Shown here one piece after another: positions 17,391 to 26,735 of a stretch of DNA of 27,962 bases (the first letter of the stretch is position 1; each line of letters begins with the position of its first letter). The position numbers and the translations under genes were made by a program. The notes under the pieces are model-generated. The model made no database searches, had not been told where the DNA came from, and saw only the letters and a program-made list of their open reading frames with translations. The stretch comes from Chara braunii (lineage: Eukaryota > Streptophyta > Charophyceae > Charales > Characeae). Location: positions 631,484 to 659,445 of the forward strand of contig BFEA01000337.1 of NCBI GenBank assembly GCA_003427395.1. Reading direction: 5' to 3'.

Positions 17391-17459
17391 CGGCCACAAA
17401 AAAAAAAAAAAAAAAAGGAAAACTGGAGACCGTATCTTCCCATACAGGCAGGCACTGTA

Positions 17460-18370
17460 CATTCACCAGGCCTCTGCACTCGGTAGTTGGACAACTCCCG
17501 TGAATGCGGCAGGTAGTGCGAATCGAGCGGACGGAGGACCAGTAGTTCGACGATGGCCCCAAACGCTCTCTGACCGGTAGTTGGAAAAAGAGACAGAAAA
17601 GGCGGCCTCCCTGGATCCGCTCACTAGGAAATTGAGATCCAATGCTCAACGTAAACGTATCTGCTGGCAGAAGCGGGCACTATACATTCACCATTTTTCA
17701 CACCCTGGGTAGAAGTCGTGGAACTACGCCCCAGGACTGGGTAGTTGAACCAAGCCCCCGTAACTCGGTAGTTCGAACCCAGCACCTACCGGACCTGGCA
17801 GTTGTACAACGACCGTGCCCTGTACCCAACTCCGTACCGGTAGTTGAAGGGACAGCGGGAAAGGGGGCTCTTTCCTCTGCTCTCGGAATTTCAAAAATGG
17901 TCAACGAATCTTCCCGCAAAAGCTTTCACCATACATTCACTCTAACTCGGTAGTTCGAACCCAGAACCTGCCGGACCTGGCAGTTGGACAACGACCGTGC
18001 CCGGCACCCAACTCCGTACCGGTAGTTGAAGGGACAGCGGGAAAGGGGACTCTTTGCTCCGCTCTCGGAATTTCAAAAATGGTCAACGAATCTTCCCGCA
18101 AAAGCCTTAACCATACATTCACCCTTTCTCACAATTGCCGGGGGTCGTTGAACTGTCGAAGGCTCGGTGACCCCAGACCTCGGCCCTGTAGACTCGGCCG
18201 TTGGACCACCTCGCCGCGGGGCCTCTTCCCTTTTTTTTTTTTTTTTTTTTTTTTTTCGTTTTCTTTATTTTTGTAGCCATGAGACGTGGTAGTTGAAACG
18301 GAACCCCTGTACTTCGGACACCCTGCGCGAGGAATGAAAGCTGTTCAAAGCCCCCTGAAACGGACAATAG
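17460..18370. repeat. right part of the repeat field, including a 182-bp direct duplication
   Basis: TAACTCGGTAGTTCGAACCC starts at 17761 and again at 17943. The two 182-bp units both contain CAACTCCGTACCGGTAGTTG, GGAATTTCAAAAATGGTCAA and CCATACATTCAC. Related GGTAGTTGGA motifs continue on both sides (17481, 17576, 18289). Confidence 0.85.
18231..18256. repeat. poly(T) tract
   Basis: An uninterrupted run of 26 T inside the repeat field. Confidence 0.95.
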
Positions 18371-18480
18371 GTAGTAGGGAGCTCAAATCGTTGGTGGGGG
18401 TGAGTCGAGAGTCGTGGTCATACAATACAATCATCATTGAGCTGACAAGGCCCGGTCATTCAGAAATAAAATATTAAAAA

Positions 18481-18570
18481 TTGCATATGGATTCGAACCC
18501 TGGCCGGCCTTGCAGCATTTTATGGGTGCACCAGCCGAGCAAGGCCTGTTCGGAGGAGCTCAAAATCCAG
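18481..18570 (-). mobile_element. tRNA-derived SINE head or tRNA-like relic
   Basis: On the minus strand an A box TTGCTCGGCTGG (+ coordinates 18531-18542) lies 43 bases upstream of a perfect B box GGTTCGAATCC (18489-18499), which is the spacing of an internal polymerase III promoter. The acceptor and T stems do not pair properly, so it is not a functional tRNA. The AT-rich TTTTTAATATTTTATTTC follows as a possible SINE body or tail. Confidence 0.55.
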
Positions 18571-18726
18571 CCCCGACCTACTGGGCAGTTGGCCGATACC
18601 TACTGGGCAGTTAGGGCCCGACTGCGGCAGGCCATATTTAAGGAGGGAAGGCAGAAAAGGGGGCCTCATTCTATTGCTCACCAATTTTTGAGAAATGGCG
18701 CTGTATATGGGCTTGTGATATGGCCT

Positions 18727-18836
18727 CGCCACACCACTCTCGAAATGTGAAAAAGACAAAAATGTGGCGCGTGCATCTGGTCATGTTCTACCGGGAAGTT
18801 CATTCTCATTTTGCACATTTCGAGAGTGGTGTGGCG
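18727..18836. repeat. fold-back element with 23-bp perfect arms
   Basis: CGCCACACCACTCTCGAAAT with GTG (18727-18749) is the exact reverse complement of 18814-18836, around a 64-base loop containing AAGACAAAAATGTGGCG. A diverged relative of the same unit is at about 27385-27495. This supports a dispersed MITE-like or fold-back family. Confidence 0.8.
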
Positions 18837-18839
18837 ATG

Positions 18840-19264
18840 CCCATAGGGTAATGAACATTCACCATTTTCCACAAATCTGGGGACTCATGGAACGACTCAG
18901 GGCCTCGTTCGAGACCACTTGAACTCAAGGGTGATGGCCTTAAGATATTATCATTGGACTAATCAGCCCAGGTAAATTCAATCTTGTGACTAATCTGACA
19001 TGGGGTGGCCTTTTCATCCCAAGGTGGCCGTCAGGGAACCCCCAATGGAGGACACCGGCCAGGGGACAGCCGGTAGCAGAGGGCCCGAGCATCATCTGAG
19101 TGGCCAGTCGCTGTGCCTCCCCCATTACCCCTCCCCCTATGAACATCAGCAGAGACTGCTTGCCAATTGTGGGGGCCGACGGGCTATCTCTACGTGCCCG
19201 GTGCCAAGCATGCCCAGGAAGGTACATGAGGCCAATATTGAACCCAAGACCTCCTGAATGCCAC

Positions 19265-19298
<34 letters not shown>

Positions 19299-19500
19299 CT
19301 GGGTGTTGTAGAGGCCAGTTACTAGGCTCACATTGATCGCCGGAAGCTGTCAGCCATGGTTGGCCTGAAGAGACAAGGCTTCCTCCCATTGTGACACCCA
19401 ACCTCACGCCCGGCGTGACTTCCTGATTGGAGTGAGAGTGGGCCTGGAAGTGCGCAAAAAGGGGGTGTGCCAAGGATTTTAGGAAAGTGGGGGTGGAGTC
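18840..19500. other. no gene; includes a 27-base T tract
   Basis: The T tract is at 19267-19293. The long minus-strand frame across this stretch (18940-19530) reads the tract as polylysine and has no recognisable domain. On the minus strand, just after the A-run, GGTCTTGGGTTCAAT gives a weak B-box-like signal without a clear A box. Confidence 0.5.
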
Positions 19501-19920
19501 CCAGGTCGGAACTGAGATCTCATGTGCCAAGTTTCAGGGATACGAATGCAAGTGGATAGGCGGGCAATCACCTCCTTTGGTCCCGTCATCTGGGGCGGAT
19601 CCGTATCCTGTGTACCGCAGGAGTGCTGTGGCTATCTCGTTGGTTCACTATCTGTCGCCGGCGAGTATCGCAGATCTCGGAATCGGACGCGGCCGGTCTC
19701 AACCGAAGGCTGTGCTCCCATCGTTCAGTTTCCGAGCGAGTTCACCGGATGAAGCCCGACGCTCGGTAAGCGTGGTTTTGCATGCACTCTGAGCACGGGG
19801 GTTGGGGCCAGTAGGGGACGAGCGCCCGCCAGGGGGCGATGGTCAAGGAGTGAAAGGGCAATATACGGTGGTAGGTAGGGAATTCGGTTTCCAGAATAAT
19901 GATTCCCGGTTCCACGGCGA
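19501..19920. other. spacer beside the copy B LTR, possible leader sequence
   Basis: No recognised gene. On the minus strand, directly after the putative LTR end, the sequence reads TCGCCGTGGAACCGGGAATC. This loosely resembles a tRNA-complementary primer-binding site, since CCGGGAATC is the complement of a common tRNA T-arm. A + strand frame (19487-19792) is open for 101 codons but is not recognisable. Confidence 0.35.
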
Positions 19921-21023
19921 TGTGACACGTATATGAATTAAGGCACTTAGGGTGGTGGGGAGTACACTCTAAAGCCTGACCAATATCCCACTCGCAAATA
20001 CGCTCGTTTCTTATCGAGTACTATGAAAATTCCAAAGGTTCCGCCCTCGATTGTGTAGACGGACACGCATGCTCCCAATACTCTTGGAATTCACGATCCC
20101 TCAGACACTCGCGGTTAGTGATTCGGAAGGGAATTTCGATATTCATACTGCGGGGTGGGGCGAGAGTCCAGACATTCGGGGTGCTTGGTCGGGGGCCGAA
20201 TCGGGGACAAAACTTGCAGACACGTGTGTACGTGACGACCTTCTTCGATCGGGCTTACTCGTGCGTGCACAAGATCTGTCTGTCGGTCAGGCTGGTATTG
20301 GCCAATAACTCGCAACCTTTACATGTGTATTGACACTTAGCCTGAGAATGGATGATCGCGGCGTGAAACAAGCATCTAGCATGCTTATCCAATTCATGTT
20401 TAGACAAAGAACCGTCAAATCATCCATGCATCCAACTCCAGAGGTCCCGGTGGTTTGAAGACATACATGGGCACATACTCCACACATCAATCCAGTCATG
20501 CAACGTTCAGGTCAATAGGATGAGAGAAAATATGTGCAAGCAAGGGTGCAACATAGATATAAAGACGAAGGGGATTACACTTACATCTCCGCTTTGCCAA
20601 GAAGAGAATTACAATTACACATGAGATTTAAGGCGTGGAAAAGCCAGAGCACCGCGCGTTGCAGTTGTCGGCAAAGTTGCGATGCACCCAAATTCCTAAC
20701 CTAAATCCTAATTGCAAAAAAAAATTCGAGAAAAGAAATTCCGAGAGCCCGCGGGGGCTTCGACATCAGTTGAAAATTCAAAAATATATTCCCGCGCGAC
20801 AATCGTGCCAAAATTCCCGTTTCCCCCAGCAAAGCAAAAAAGAAGCTATGGCAAAAACCATTTTCCGCGCTCGCCAAGGCGCGATCAACTATCAACCGTC
20901 GTGGGACCATCCCTTTTCCGAAAAGGTGAGGGCATTCATGCAATTGGACAGACCCTTCTTGATCAACCCCCGATGTAGCATCACGCTGAAAGTCACACGA
21001 TTACAAAAAATAGTTTGTCACAT
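19921..21023 (-). mobile_element. putative LTR of copy B
   Basis: Reading on the minus strand, the segment starts TGTGACAAAC at 21023, directly after the conserved palindrome, and could end ...CGTGTCACA at 19921. This gives a matched 7-bp terminal inverted repeat (TGTGACA/TGTCACA) as is usual for LTRs. TTTTGCAATTAGGATTT and TGTGTAATTGTAATTCTC are shared with the copy A LTR. A TATA-like TTTATATCTA lies at 20554-20563. The boundaries are inferred, and no second LTR of this copy is present to confirm them. The 172-codon + strand frame across it is antisense and probably chance. Confidence 0.5.
20554..20563 (-). promoter_or_regulatory. possible LTR TATA box (copy B)
   Basis: TTTATATCTA on the minus strand, about 460 bases into the putative LTR. 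Motif and position only. Confidence 0.3.
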
Positions 21024-21030
21024 ATGTGAC
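21017..21030. repeat. palindrome at the internal/LTR boundary (copy B)
   Basis: GTCACATATGTGAC is a perfect 14-bp palindrome and the counterpart of 5849-5864. The neighbouring GATTGGAACCCCCTTGGC on the minus strand is nearly identical to copy A, although most other non-coding sequence nearby has diverged. Confidence 0.85.
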
Positions 21031-21200
21031 GCCAAGGGGGTTCCAATCTTGAGCAAGCTCCTGCTTGCTCTCTCACCATCCGATGATCCTGTAGGGGAGA
21101 GAGAACACGAGCGATCGTCGTGGAAATTACACGTGCCAAATACCGTGAGATAAGAGTGTGGAAGTCCTCCAAGTGGCATACGTGAGTTCCGTCCCGAATC

Positions 21201-21830
21201 CTAGAGATTGTCGGGGAAGGGTAATCTTATGACAAAAGGGGGAGGAGGGGGGTGAGCTTGTGGGAGAGGCGCCAAAAAGCAGTGAAGTTCTCGATCTCCA
21301 GTGGAGAGTCGAGTATAGTGGATAGTGCGATGAATATTGGGAAAACGATGGTCTTGGTGGGGGAGCGAGGCGAGGTAACCAGGGTAGAAGGTGCAGGGAG
21401 TGTGGGGGATTGTGGCGAGGAACTTCTCATAATCTTCGCAAGCGGGGATACTACCCGTGATTATACAGTAGAGCTTTATATTATTTTAATCGCGCCACGC
21501 CGTGCTAAAGAGGAGGTTATGGAGAGGAAAGGAGGTCGCGAGAGAATGGGTGGTGGTATGAGGGAAGATGGTGGCGATGAGGCGAGTGAAGTAGAGATGA
21601 TGGAACAGGGAAGGTGGAAAGGGGTGTCCGTTGAGTGAAAATGGAGGGCGGCCTGCGAGTTGGCGAAGAGTGAGGTAGTCAAGGGGTCGACGACATAAGG
21701 ACTGGGGACGAAGGCCGAGCGCCCGCATCTCAACGTATGTGAAGGGCGGGTCGTGGCAGAGGGGATTGAGTCGGCGAAGGGATTCTTCTTCGGCGCCTGC
21801 TGCTCGATCCCTCCGCGGCGGGGATGCCAT
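21201..21830 (-). pseudogene. ORF Z (copy B), unknown function
   Basis: This 209-codon frame starts at ATG 21830, about 100 bases before the end of Y and in another frame. Only one in-frame stop interrupts it (TAA 21486-21488). It reads ALGLRPQSLCRRPLDYLTLR, later LYCIITGSIPACEDYEKF and YPGYLASLPHQDHRFPN, and ends IRLPFPDNL at TAG 21201-21203. Start, length and order of blocks agree with copy A (4978-5613). Family unknown. The His/Pro-rich middle is the least conserved part. Confidence 0.6.
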
Positions 21831-22716
21831 CTCTCACACGTTCCTCCTGCGACGACTCTGGATTGCGCGCTAGATCACCTTGTACCAACCTCGCCGCTGG
21901 TCGGCGCGATTGCTCCATTGGCTGCTTTCCTTCTGCCCTCTCTCGTGTTTTTTGCGCTGCGGCCTCGTCTTCTTTCTTTCTCCGTTTGCTGGAGTTGTCT
22001 GACTCCTTCGACCCACTCCCTCCTGATTCGCTATAGTCGAGGTCATCAGATTCCGTCCCCGAACTCTCCTCTTCTCCCTCTTCTTCTTCTGCCTCTTTTT
22101 CTTCCTCTTCTTTTTCCGCCGCCTCTTCTCCGTTCCCTCCCCTCCGAATAATCGGATTCCAAAGTCTGAGACCGGTCACGTCGATGACCAGGTAGTGCCC
22201 CAAGGAGGGGTAGTAGCGGTTGTCTTTGCCGATCTCCGAGCACGGAGACCACAGTAGATGAGGCTTCAAGGTACGTGTCAGTGTGACTGGCGTAGGACGT
22301 TCTTCGCAGCGAGAGAGGATGTCTAGAGGTAGGTCATGGAGGAGCTACGTTAGAAATACCAACACTTCACTCGTAATTGGCTCTAGGTGACCTTCCCTCA
22401 CCTTCCCGAATAAGATCCCCAATAGTTGTCCCTCTGTATCTGTTATCAAAGCCTGGATTATTAGCAGTTCCACTTCGTCGTTTGGGACTTCGTCTTCTTC
22501 GTCCTTGTCGGCCGGCTCGGCCCAATGGAACACCACCCCGAGAAGACAGAAGTTGAGCGCCACATACGGATTCCACCACTCCCTCCACTTGGCGGCTTCG
22601 AGGATTGACACATCCAACTGCTCGATCCGAAAGGAGAGAGGGGCGTCAGTGGCGGACTGCCAGAAGGTGGGGAGGTCGGATGAGAGCCCAAAAGTCGAGA
22701 GTCGATGCTGGTTCAT
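21730..22716 (-). pseudogene. ORF Y (copy B), acidic then Arg/Ser-rich, unknown function
   Basis: It starts ATG 22716-22714 (MNQHRLSTFGLSSDLPTFW) and is open for 328 codons except for one TAG (22345-22347). Blocks shared with copy A are WREWWNPYVALNFCLLG, LLIIQALITDTEGQLLGILF and LTRTLKPHLLWSPC. Residues after about 190 are dominated by Glu, Asp, Ser and Gly (22010-22140). The C-terminus is basic and Ser/Pro-rich (SSSRRRRRIPSPTQSP). There is no CCHC knuckle and no membrane span. As the better preserved copy, it is the best template for deep homology searches. Confidence 0.75.
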
Positions 22717-23197
22717 TGTGGCGGCGCAAAAGGAAGGAACTCTAGAATGAAGCCCTCCACCGCAGCAGGGGAAAGTCGGATCTGACCGACGTCGATGTTG
22801 TTGGTGGGGACAACCCGATCCCCGGGTTGAGCCAAAAGCTGTATCCACGCGGTCATGAGATCCCACGCTCAGATCCGCAACTGTCGGAGGACCCCCATAT
22901 GGACTCCTTCGTGCAACATCGTAAGATCGCCGCCGAAGGAGACTATCACCGACACGTGGTTGATACCTAGTGTAGACAACCGTAGAAAAGTTGACGCCTC
23001 GGCCAACAGTCGTGCTCTATCGCTGACACGCACGAACCGAAATTCTGTCGTCCCGTGTATGGCCGTTGTGCTGAAGAAGGCCGCAAACTGAAGAAGATCG
23101 GGGCTCAATCGTGGATGCTGCACGTGCCGAATGGATGAGATATGCCCCCTAGGTCTCATCAGACGCTCACTGATCACCTACTCAGTGGAAAACTTAT
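22713..23197 (-). pseudogene. ORF X (copy B), unknown function
   Basis: This is the counterpart of 3579-4060. The ancestral start is ATA at 23197-23195. A one-base loss and a TAG follow within the first codons, after which the frame is open from 23177 (ERLMRPRGHISSIRHVQHP), with EFRFVRVSD and NHVSVIVSFGGDLTM. TGA at 22869-22871 stands where copy A has TGG (Trp). The rest (GQIRLSPAAVEGF, then FLPFAPPQ) ends at TGA 22713-22715, inside the ATGA that starts ORF Y. It is collinear with copy A with very few gaps, which argues for past selection on the protein. Confidence 0.7.
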
Positions 23198-23439
23198 GGC
23201 GAAAGGGGAGAAGGTAGAATCGAAGATTGGGGAGAGGGGGAAACACTGTGCTCGAAATCGTCACTTTCCTCCTCAGAAGTGGGAGGTGACATAGAGGGTG
23301 AGAGAGACAGAGAGGTAGGTAAGGGACGGAGATAAGACACATGGCGGATAATCGGCCTAGACGATCGACTTCCCGACACCTCCGGCGCAAGCCGCACCGT
23401 GTTCACCCCGTTAGGACCGAGTTCGACCACGCGGAATCA
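23194..23439 (-). pseudogene. pol: integrase C-terminal segment and acidic tail (copy B)
   Basis: It starts with TGA (23437-23439) at the same codon as in copy A, then FRVVELGPNGVNTVRL and RPIIRHVSYLRPLP, a Ser/Pro-rich acidic tail (TSEEESDDFEH) and SPLSP, ending at TAA 23194-23196. At the junction with ORF X the sequence is CCATAAG where copy A has CCATGAG. One G-to-A change has turned both the X start (ATG) and the overlapping pol stop (TGA) into ATA and TAA. Confidence 0.75.
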
Positions 23440-24425
23440 CCCGAGGAATCGTGGCGCTAACTTACCCTGACGACCACATTTCCTCACCTGCACCACGTCC
23501 CCTAATTTATAGTGGGGCCGGGACCTGACATTCCCATTTCGGGCCTCATAGGTCCGGACATGCCATCCGTGGGCCATTTTCGCTATCTTTTCTGGGCTAA
23601 CCGAGGGAGCGTCTTTTCCATTCGTTCCAAGTGGCGTTTGGCCTTATCCTTGACCGTCGTTCTCGTAGATCGGCGTCCAAGGGTCGTTTCGTCGTTCAGG
23701 CTCGACAGAGCTATCCAGGCCAAACTGTTGGTCCATAATTGAAAGGGGGACAGGCCGGTGGACTCATGGGGTGTCCCCCGCTGAATGGCTAGGATATGAT
23801 CCACTATGTCGGGCCAAGGCCTCGTGTCCCTAGCGACGATTGTCCGCCGGAGGGTGGTTTTGATTACCCAGTTGGCGTTTTCGACGAGGCAGTTTGATTG
23901 GGATATATGCGGGGCGGTGTTCCGAATGGAGACATCGTGGGTGACCAGACTCCTTAGGACTTCCCCTTAGAATTCGGCTCCATTGTCCGTTAAGATTTCC
24001 TCAGTATCCTGATGCATTCCGAGGAAACGGTTGACATATCGCACAATTTCCGCCGTCTGTCACGTTTTATAGGGATACGCCTCGATCCATTTGGAAACGT
24101 GATCCACAAAAACGAGGAGGACTGAATATTTGCAGTTATTTGGACCAGGGGGAACGACAATGTCTGTCGTGTCAATACTGACACTTTGGAACGGTCGTTC
24201 GACTATCGTTGGCACGATGGACCAGGGAGGCTGAATTGACGCTTTATCCGTTGCACATACACGACAATTTTTGACGATGAATTCTACATCGTCCCTAACA
24301 TTCGACCAGTACCATTCGTTCTTGTGAATATCCGACTCCGTAATTCTGACAGCAAAATGAGCGGCAATTTCCTCGTGAGCTGACTTAACCCAGTTGTACC
24401 TCATGAACGGATGACGTACTAACAT
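23440..24425 (-). pseudogene. pol: integrase zinc site and DDE core (copy B), broken
   Basis: The frame at 24425 reads RYNWVKSAHEEIAAHFAVR (His pair), NEWYWSNVRDDVEFIV, CRVC (Cys pair) and LLVFVDHVSKWIEAYP with the first catalytic Asp. TGA at 24060-24062 replaces the CGA seen in copy A. Beyond it the sequence encodes HQDTEEILTDNGAEF (second Asp), a TAA, then CLVENANWVIKTTLRR (catalytic Glu) and ILAIQRGTPHESTGLSPFQL. All three catalytic residues are still encoded, but the reading frame is interrupted at least three times. Confidence 0.9.
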
Positions 24426-24439
24426 CCAAATCCCACCCC

Positions 24440-25049
24440 CGTCAGTCTTTCATTTTTTTAACCGTCTGTTTCTCCATCTGTAATCCTATGCCCTCTCGTT
24501 GGCCCGCCTCTAATCCTCCTTGGTGAGTTCTCGAAGGGAGTTTCCAACCACCGTAGCTACTAGAACGACGTTTGTCCATACCTCGACATGCTGAAATCTG
24601 CGTGTCTTTTCCAGTCCTTTGGACGTGGCTTCGAGGAACCGAGCTTCCGTCGGGATCTTGTCGGTACGACACAAAGGACATAACCAAGTTTTATCCGCGT
24701 TCCTACATTGGACGCAGGATCCGTGGGCCTTAAAGACACATCGTTCATGGTCTACCCACTCGACATAACCTTCCCACTAGGATGCAGAGGAACCGAGTAA
24801 ACTCGCGATAGCGCTTCGCAAAAATAACAGAACTTGTCGGGTAGGGAGAGAAAAAAAGAAGAAGAGGTGGGAGAGAGAGGGTCCTTAAGATTACCTTCTC
24901 CACCCGTCGCCATGAGGCCACATGTCTCTTCCCGGAGGTTCTGGGGAGAATGATCACTTCCCCATATGATGGCCCCTTGGTCAGCTCTGGCTCCTTCCAC
25001 CGAGTGATCTCTTTTCCCCTGATCACCTTGCTTGGTCGATGCAGGTTTG
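24440..25049 (-). pseudogene. pol: linker with PHD-type zinc finger (copy B)
   Basis: The finger spans 24669-24829 on the minus strand. It reads FCYFC, then a segment broken by a frameshift, HERC, AHGSC and WLCPLC. The spacing matches the PHD finger of copy A. This copy keeps the first Cys pair that copy A has partly lost, but has His for the first Cys of the second pair. Together they imply an ancestral C4HC3 finger. TEARFLEATSKGLEKTRRF follows, matching TEARFLDATSEGLEKTRKF in copy A. Several stops lie between the finger and the integrase zinc site. Confidence 0.7.
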
Positions 25050-25412
25050 TCAACCCGTCCTCGTTCCCCTGTTTCTCCGTTTTCGATGGACGATGTCGAA
25101 ATCATACTCCTGTAGCCGTACATCCCATCGTCCAATCATCCCCGTATAGTTGGTGAGCCTCTTGAGAGCCAACAAGGGCTCATGATCCGTAACGAGGAGG
25201 AACTTCTGTCCATACAGATACGGATGAAAATGTTGGATTCCCCAGACGACCGCGTAGCATTCGCCCTGTGGGGTCGAGTTGTTCCGTCGTTCGCCTCGTA
25301 CTGTTCGCAAGGCGTACTCGATGATGTGTTCTCGGCCGTCCTTCCCCTTCTGAGCCAAAATGGTGGAGATCGCCTTGGGCTGCCAGTCCGTGATAAGTAC
25401 GAATCGCTTCTC
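25050..25412 (-). pseudogene. pol: RNase H domain (copy B)
   Basis: RNase H degrades the RNA strand of the RNA-DNA hybrid. Following the RT thumb in the same frame are RFVLITDWQPKAISTILAQ, GECYAVVWGIQHFHPYLYG and FLLVTDHEPLLAL, with acidic catalytic positions Asp126, Glu168 and Asp193 of the 25763-25050 frame. The family tail RWDVRLQEYDFDIVHRK is present. The last part (usually GKEN.VADALSR) is displaced: NEDGLTNLHRP appears in the neighbouring frame, so a one-base slip lies near 25075. Copy A has lost this whole domain. Confidence 0.9.
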
Positions 25413-25599
25413 AGGGTCCGGCCGAATCAAAATAGGCGCGAAGGCCAAGGCCTCCTTCAAAGTGAGAAAGGGCCGTTCGCACTCCGCGTCCCAATTCAGC
25501 GGCTGGTCCTTCCGCAGGAGGTTGATCAGAGGCCGAGCGATTGCTGCGAATCCCTTGATGAACTGCCGGTAGTATGAGGCCGGTCCCAGAAAGGCTCGA

Positions 25600-26583
25600 A
25601 CATGTGTCAGCGTCGTGGGTGTGGGCACGTCTCGGACCACCTCGACCTTCCTCGAGTCTGGCTTCAAACCCCTTAGGGTCACGACGTACCCTAGGAACGA
25701 AATCTCAGAGAGGAAGAATTTTCTCCAATGCGATCTTGAAACCCGCATCTCGCAATGCTCCAAGTGTCCATTCGATGTGTTGTGCGTGCCCGTGAAATGA
25801 TTCAGAATACACTTGAATGTCGTTTATGTACACAATGACGCAAAAATGAATTCTCTTGGTCAGCCTGATCTTGTTGACGAAATTATGGAAGTTGATGTTC
25901 ATTGCTCTCACGAAGTTAGGTGGTGCATTGCATATTCCCATGGGGCCACGAACCCACTGTCAGGTGCCTTCGAACAACACAAACACTGTCCTGGGTCGGT
26001 CCTCCTCCTTGATCAAGATATGATGAAATCCATGGTGGATATCGAACTTACTAAAATAGTTAGCACACCCAATTACATCCAACAAATCATCAATCCGGGG
26101 AAGGGGGTACACATCTTTGATCGTGATATCATTCAATTTTTTGTAATCGATGCATATGCGAATCGATCCGCTCTTCTTCGGAACTAAATCCACGGGAAAG
26201 GACCAGGGCCCTATAGCTGGCTCGATCCATCCGCTAACCTTAAATTCTCGAATCCGTTCTAATGCCGTTTTTCATTCCGCGAGGGAATATCGGTATGGCT
26301 TGCAGTGGATTGGTGGATGCGTTCCTGTTTGGATCTCGTGTTGGATAACTCGGGACAACCCGATGTCCGTGTCCTTGACGCTAATTGCCCCTTGATATTC
26401 AGATAAGATGTCAGCAAAGAGGGGATGAATTTCATCGGGCACGTACTGGGGTACGTGTAGCTCGTACAACTGCTCATGGATACTAACCATTACTTGCTTC
26501 GTGCCAACCTTTGTACCACTTCGTGGTGGAGGAGACGACATAAATGAGTTGTCCGATCGCCAGGAGAACACCGTGGCAACCAT
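25600..26583 (-). pseudogene. pol: reverse transcriptase (copy B), broken
   Basis: The start region VIQHEIQTGTHPPIHCKPYR matches copy A. TGA at 26272-26274 stands where copy A has CGA (Arg), which fits CpG decay. The frame resumes WIEPAIGPWSFPVDLVPKK and CIDYKKLNDITIKDVYPLPR, then NYFSKFDIHHGFHHI, up to TGA 25960-25962. The palm follows in the 25941 frame: MGICNAPPNF, then FCVIVYINDIQVYSE. The catalytic YMDD is YIND here (25819-25830), so one of the two metal-binding Asp residues is lost. A frameshift at about 25720 leads to the thumb (FLGPASYYRQFIKGFAAIAR). Confidence 0.9.
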
Positions 26584-26735
26584 CTAAGCATCCTCCTCTC
26601 AGATCGCCACGTGTTTCTCTAGCGTAAAGTCATCTTCGATGTCTTGGGGGTTACTGGTTTCTTGGTAATCCTAATCCCAATTTCAAAGGGCGGGGTGTTG
26701 CTACGCCCAAACTGTGTAACCTCGCGTTCATTGAA
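26584..26735 (-). pseudogene. pol linker remnant and 5' truncation point of copy B
   Basis: On the minus strand GRSNTPPFEIGIRITKK, then QDIEDDFTLEKHVAI, corresponds to the 590-720 region of copy A, with two in-frame stops. Resemblance fades beyond about 26735, and the sequence there turns into short palindromes, so this is taken as the truncation or insertion breakpoint. Confidence 0.6.

Larger units (their letters stand above)
21024..26735 (-). mobile_element. Ty3/gypsy retroelement copy B, internal region, 5'-truncated
   Basis: Reading from high to low coordinates it contains pre-RT linker, RT, RNase H, PHD finger, integrase, integrase C-terminus, ORF X, ORF Y, ORF Z and the LTR boundary, in the same order as copy A. 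Homology to copy A stops near 26735 in the protease-RT linker, so protease and gag are absent. It is decayed: stops at 26272, 25960, 24060, 23437, 22869, 22345 and 21486, several frameshifts, and YIND in place of YMDD. It lies tail-to-tail with copy A. Confidence 0.9.

Noticed and set aside
18940-19530. 196-codon minus-strand open frame
   Set aside because: It is held open by a 27-base homopolymer read as polylysine, with no recognisable domain.
20635-21153. 172-codon plus-strand open frame
   Set aside because: It is antisense across the putative copy B LTR and the conserved palindrome, and its composition is not convincing.
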